A stretch of DNA of 33,522 nucleotides from Clostridia bacterium (GTDB taxonomy: Bacteria; Bacillota; Clostridia; Christensenellales; Borkfalkiaceae): positions 1-33,522 of the forward strand of contig JAFTPQ010000073.1 in NCBI GenBank assembly GCA_017463205.1, in the 5' to 3' direction. How positions within the stretch are numbered: the first letter of the stretch is position 1; each line of letters begins with the position of its first letter. Under the pieces are notes generated by a model. That model searched no databases, was not told where the DNA came from, and saw only the letters and a program-made list of their open reading frames with translations. Shown here piece by piece: positions 33,398 through 33,522 of the stretch. Position numbers and translations under genes: made by a program.

Positions 33398-33522
33398 GCT
33401 TCGCTCGGGACGCTCGCAGGCTTGCTATTCCGCACTTCGTTCCTTACGGTATGACGTTTTGGTAGATTGTGCTTCGCTCGGGACGCTCGCAGGCTCGCTA
33501 TTCCGTCACTCCGCTCCTTACG
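33398..33522 (+). repeat. 73-bp-period tandem repeat running off the window end
   Basis: GCTTCGCTCGGGACGCTCGC starts at 33398 and again at 33471, each followed by AGGCTTGCTATTCCG or AGGCTCGCTATTCCG and a CTTACG end. The second copy is cut by the window edge. This looks like a non-coding intergenic repeat family; no coding frame is supported. Confidence 0.8.

Noticed and set aside
33398..33522. CRISPR-like array of direct repeats at the window end
   Set aside because: Only two copies, the spacing segment is mostly repeat too, repeats are not palindromic in the CRISPR manner, and no cas gene is near.

Overview
The window is 33.5 kb of a bacterial chromosome in which every supported gene (27, two long intergenic stretches aside) lies on the + strand. 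Gene content points to Bacillota, most likely an uncultured gut Clostridia lineage: a dgt-dnaG-rpoD block followed by trmK, a Nif3-family gene and a COG1579 zinc-ribbon gene, stand-alone nrdR, PolC-type sequences, strong AGGAGG-type ribosome binding sites, several GTG starts, and a BspA-type leucine-rich-repeat lipoprotein. The species assignment is inference; no rRNA or tRNA gene was seen.

Layout. 1-1084: the 3' part of efp (elongation factor P) and dtd. 1085-1352: an intergenic control region with four direct repeats at 22-bp spacing and a good sigma-A-like promoter. 1353-4027: three envelope genes (GT8 glycosyltransferase, PlsC-like acyltransferase, CrtO-like membrane acyltransferase), closed by a rho-independent terminator. 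4180-5574: a COG2509 FAD protein. 5791-12077: dgt, dnaG, rpoD, trmK, Nif3-like and COG1579 genes, tightly packed and partly overlapping. 12139-15846: alr, 5-formyl-THF cyclo-ligase, an unknown membrane protein, rsmD and coaD. 15856-18170: DAHP synthase and prephenate dehydratase (phenylalanine branch) separated by a 150-bp tandem repeat. 18258-20351: patatin-like phospholipase and rarA. 20368-23524: two tandem paralogous lipoproteins of unknown function. 23583-26729: nrdR, ispG and a PolC-derived protein that keeps only the N-terminal, OB and exonuclease modules. 26787-27911: a serine hydrolase. 27958-33198: a 1746-residue BspA-like lipoprotein. 33199-33522: small hairpins and a 73-bp-period repeat.

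The core is housekeeping (translation, replication, tRNA/rRNA modification, folate, CoA, isoprenoid and aromatic amino acid synthesis). The less ordinary layers are: (i) an envelope glycosyl/acyl cassette behind a promoter whose upstream repeats have LytTR/AgrA-like geometry; (ii) a polymerase-less PolC relative directly downstream of ispG; (iii) a short dispersed motif with core GGGGGCAGGTAYGCG that recurs in intergenic DNA, inside two coding sequences, and as the ribosome binding site/start of a lipoprotein gene; and (iv) the lipoprotein pair and the giant LRR lipoprotein, which carry signs of recent duplication. I found no CRISPR array, transposase, integrase or phage gene.
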